Shown one piece after another: positions 5,656 to 7,191 of a DNA stretch of 7,191 nucleotides. Every line of letters starts with the position of its first letter. Positions within the stretch are counted from its first letter, which is position 1. The notes beneath the pieces were generated by a model. The model had not been told where the DNA came from and ran no database searches. It saw only the letters and a program-made list of their open reading frames with translations. The translations under genes were made by a program, and so were the position numbers. The DNA is from an uncultured Bacteroidales bacterium (lineage in GTDB: Bacteria > Bacteroidota > Bacteroidia > Bacteroidales > Paludibacteraceae). The DNA lies in the NCBI GenBank assembly GCA_900321775.1, contig ONXE01000097.1:1-7191 (forward strand). The letters are read 5' to 3'.

Positions 5656-7164
5656 ATGAAAATCGACATTACTCTCATGCGCGATATTCTCTTCGGAGAG
5701 GCGCGCTTGCACATACCTCAACAAACCATGGAAGCCGTAGCAGCCTGCCACCACTTCCTGGCTGACTTTGCCCGCGACAAAGTAATCTATGGTATCAACA
5801 CAGGCTTCGGACCTATGGCCCAGTGGCGCGTGAGTGATACCCACCTCCGCGACCTGCAGTACAACATCATCCGCTCACACGCCACGGGTGCCGGTGAGCC
5901 CCTCGACGACGTGTTTGTACGCGCCGCAATGATTGCCCGAATAGGCTCGTTCATCCAGGCTAAAAGCGGCATCCACCCCGAAGTCGTACAGCTTCTCACT
6001 GAGTTTGTCAACCGAGGCATCCATCCGTTTATCCCCAAGCACGGCAGCGTAGGCGCCAGCGGCGATCTGGTACAACTGGCACACATAGCCCTCTGCCTCA
6101 TCGGAGAAGGCAAGGTTCATTACCGGGGACAATGGCGACCCACCGCCGAAGTGCTCGCCGAGTGTGGCCTCAGCCCGATGCAGATCCATATCCGAGAGGG
6201 CCTCAGCGCCACCAACGGAACCAGCGTCATGACTGGCATCAGCGTCGTCAACCAGCTCGACGCCGAGAACCTCCTCCGCCACGCTACACTCGCTTCCCTC
6301 TGGATTAATGAGATAGCCGGCAGTTACGACGATTTCATGGCTGAGCCTCTCAATGCCTGTCGTCGCCACGAGGGCCAGATTCACATTGCCGCCGAACTGC
6401 GCCGACTTAGTCTGGGCAGCCGCTGTCTCAAGGAGCGGAAAGTTCTGCTGTACGACGAAGGACACGCCGATGTGCAGGTCTTCAAAGACAAAGTTCAGGC
6501 CTACTATTCCCTCCGCTGCACCCCGCAGATTTTGGGACCTGTTTACGAGACGCTCCAAAACGCCAAACGTATTATCGAGGAGGAACTGAACTCCGCCAGC
6601 GATAACCCCATCGTCGATCCCGAAACGCAGAACGTGTACCACGGCGGCAATTTCCACGGCGACTACATCTCCCTCGAGGAGGACAAAGTCAAGATAGCCA
6701 TTGTCCGACTGGTCATGCTGGCCGAGCGACAACTCAACTACCTCTGCCACGATCGCATCAACGGCATCCTCCCTCCGTTCCTCAACCTCGGCACATTGGG
6801 ACTCAACTACGGCATTCAGGCCTGCCAGTTCACTGCCACCAGCACCACCGCCGAGTGCCAGACGCTGGCTATGCCCAACTATGTGCACTCTATCCCCAAC
6901 AACAATGATAATCAGGATATTGTGTCCATGGGCACTAACACCGCCGAGCTTTGTCACCAGGTGCTCGACAACGCCTATCAGGTGCTCTCTATCCTCTTCC
7001 TGGCGCTGGCTCAGGCTGTCGATTGTTTGGGTATTCAGGACAAACTCGCACCTGCTACCCGCAAGCAGTATGAGGCCATCCGACGCCTCACGCCTACTAT
7101 CGTCGAGGACACTCCTTTTTACGAAGATTTGGTACGTATAGAACAGTATTTACGACAGATATGA
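5656..7164 (+). CDS. MIO-type aromatic amino acid ammonia-lyase (HAL/TAL family; usually annotated histidine ammonia-lyase, hutH)
   Basis: Removes ammonia from an aromatic amino acid, giving urocanate from His or 4-coumarate from Tyr. 502 residues, full length. The self-made MIO cofactor comes from A134-S135-G136 in GSVGASGDL. Other active-site positions are visible: Y45 (VIYGINTGFG), N187 (TNGTS), Y284 and R287 (YYSLR), N317 (SDNP). The selectivity pair is S74-H75 (LQYNIIRSHATG), which is HAL-like. However, NDNQDIVSMG at 417-426 places Gln420 where histidine lyases have Glu (NQEDHVSM), and GGNFHGDYISLEEDK differs from the HAL type. Both segments resemble the Flavobacterium johnsoniae tyrosine ammonia-lyase as I remember it. 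The start is set by the promoter leader; an upstream 38-residue extension would cross the promoter. The stop overlaps the next start (ATGA). No other hut gene is nearby. Family is certain, substrate is not. Confidence 0.92.
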   Translation: MKIDITLMRDILFGEARLHIPQQTMEAVAACHHFLADFARDKVIYGINTGFGPMAQWRVSDTHLRDLQYNIIRSHATGAGEPLDDVFVRAAMIARIGSFIQAKSGIHPEVVQLLTEFVNRGIHPFIPKHGSVGASGDLVQLAHIALCLIGEGKVHYRGQWRPTAEVLAECGLSPMQIHIREGLSATNGTSVMTGISVVNQLDAENLLRHATLASLWINEIAGSYDDFMAEPLNACRRHEGQIHIAAELRRLSLGSRCLKERKVLLYDEGHADVQVFKDKVQAYYSLRCTPQILGPVYETLQNAKRIIEEELNSASDNPIVDPETQNVYHGGNFHGDYISLEEDKVKIAIVRLVMLAERQLNYLCHDRINGILPPFLNLGTLGLNYGIQACQFTATSTTAECQTLAMPNYVHSIPNNNDNQDIVSMGTNTAELCHQVLDNAYQVLSILFLALAQAVDCLGIQDKLAPATRKQYEAIRRLTPTIVEDTPFYEDLVRIEQYLRQI

Positions 7165-7191
7165 AACGCTTATTGCCTCTTTTGATCCTTG
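7161..7191 (+). CDS. Start of a gene for a probable exported protein (cut by window edge)
   Basis: Ten codons are present, MKRLLPLLIL, then the window ends. A positive start followed by a hydrophobic run is typical of a signal peptide. The ATG overlaps the lyase stop in an ATGA arrangement, so translation is very probably coupled and the two genes share an operon. The product cannot be named; in aryl-polyene/flexirubin clusters a LolA-like periplasmic protein would be one option, which is a guess from context. Confidence 0.6.
   Translation, partial: MKRLLPLLIL

Noticed and set aside
5875..6957. 360-codon open frame antisense to the ammonia-lyase gene
   Set aside because: It mirrors the GC-rich third positions of a full-length, motif-complete gene on the other strand, shows no recognisable domain and has no promoter box.

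Overview
The window looks like chromosome of a Bacteroidales bacterium (Bacteroides/Prevotella type). The main signs are four promoters of the Bacteroidetes kind (TTG, 20 nt, TAnnTTTG), starts preceded by A-rich leaders rather than clear Shine-Dalgarno sites, moderately GC-rich genes separated by very AT-rich spacers, and protein families typical of that order. No mobile element, CRISPR array, rRNA or tRNA gene was seen.

Layout. (1) Positions 1-975, minus strand: a small acidic-tailed PRiA4_ORF3-like protein followed by the start of miaA (tRNA dimethylallyltransferase), which runs off the left edge. (2) 976-1251: a divergent intergenic region with one promoter facing each way. (3) 1252-2124, plus strand: an AraC-family transcriptional regulator. 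(4) 5349 down to 2131, minus strand: a compact three-gene operon of a short lipoprotein, a PreA-type dihydropyrimidine dehydrogenase with an unusual N-terminal Cys-rich extension, and guanine deaminase. The gaps are 14 nt and 1 nt. The operon ends 6 nt from the convergent araC-type gene. (5) 5350-5655: a second divergent intergenic region with two promoters that form a perfect 30-bp inverted repeat, and a 21-bp palindrome between them. (6) 5656-7164, plus strand: a MIO-type aromatic amino acid ammonia-lyase. It overlaps by 4 nt the start of a gene whose first ten residues look like a signal peptide and which leaves the window on the right.

How the genes may work together. preA and guaD both act on free nucleobases (pyrimidine ring reduction; guanine to xanthine plus ammonia), so the operon is probably a nucleobase salvage or catabolism unit. 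The convergent AraC-type regulator is a candidate, unproven, controller. The ammonia-lyase would usually be named HutH. However, its active-site sequence has Gln where histidine lyases have Glu, no hut gene is beside it, and the coupled next gene appears to encode an exported protein. A tyrosine-type lyase at the head of an aryl-polyene/flexirubin-like cluster is therefore a real alternative.

The most unusual non-coding feature is shared promoter architecture. All four promoters have a run of exactly eight A residues, then exactly four nucleotides, then the -7 box, and three of them are identical over 24 bp.
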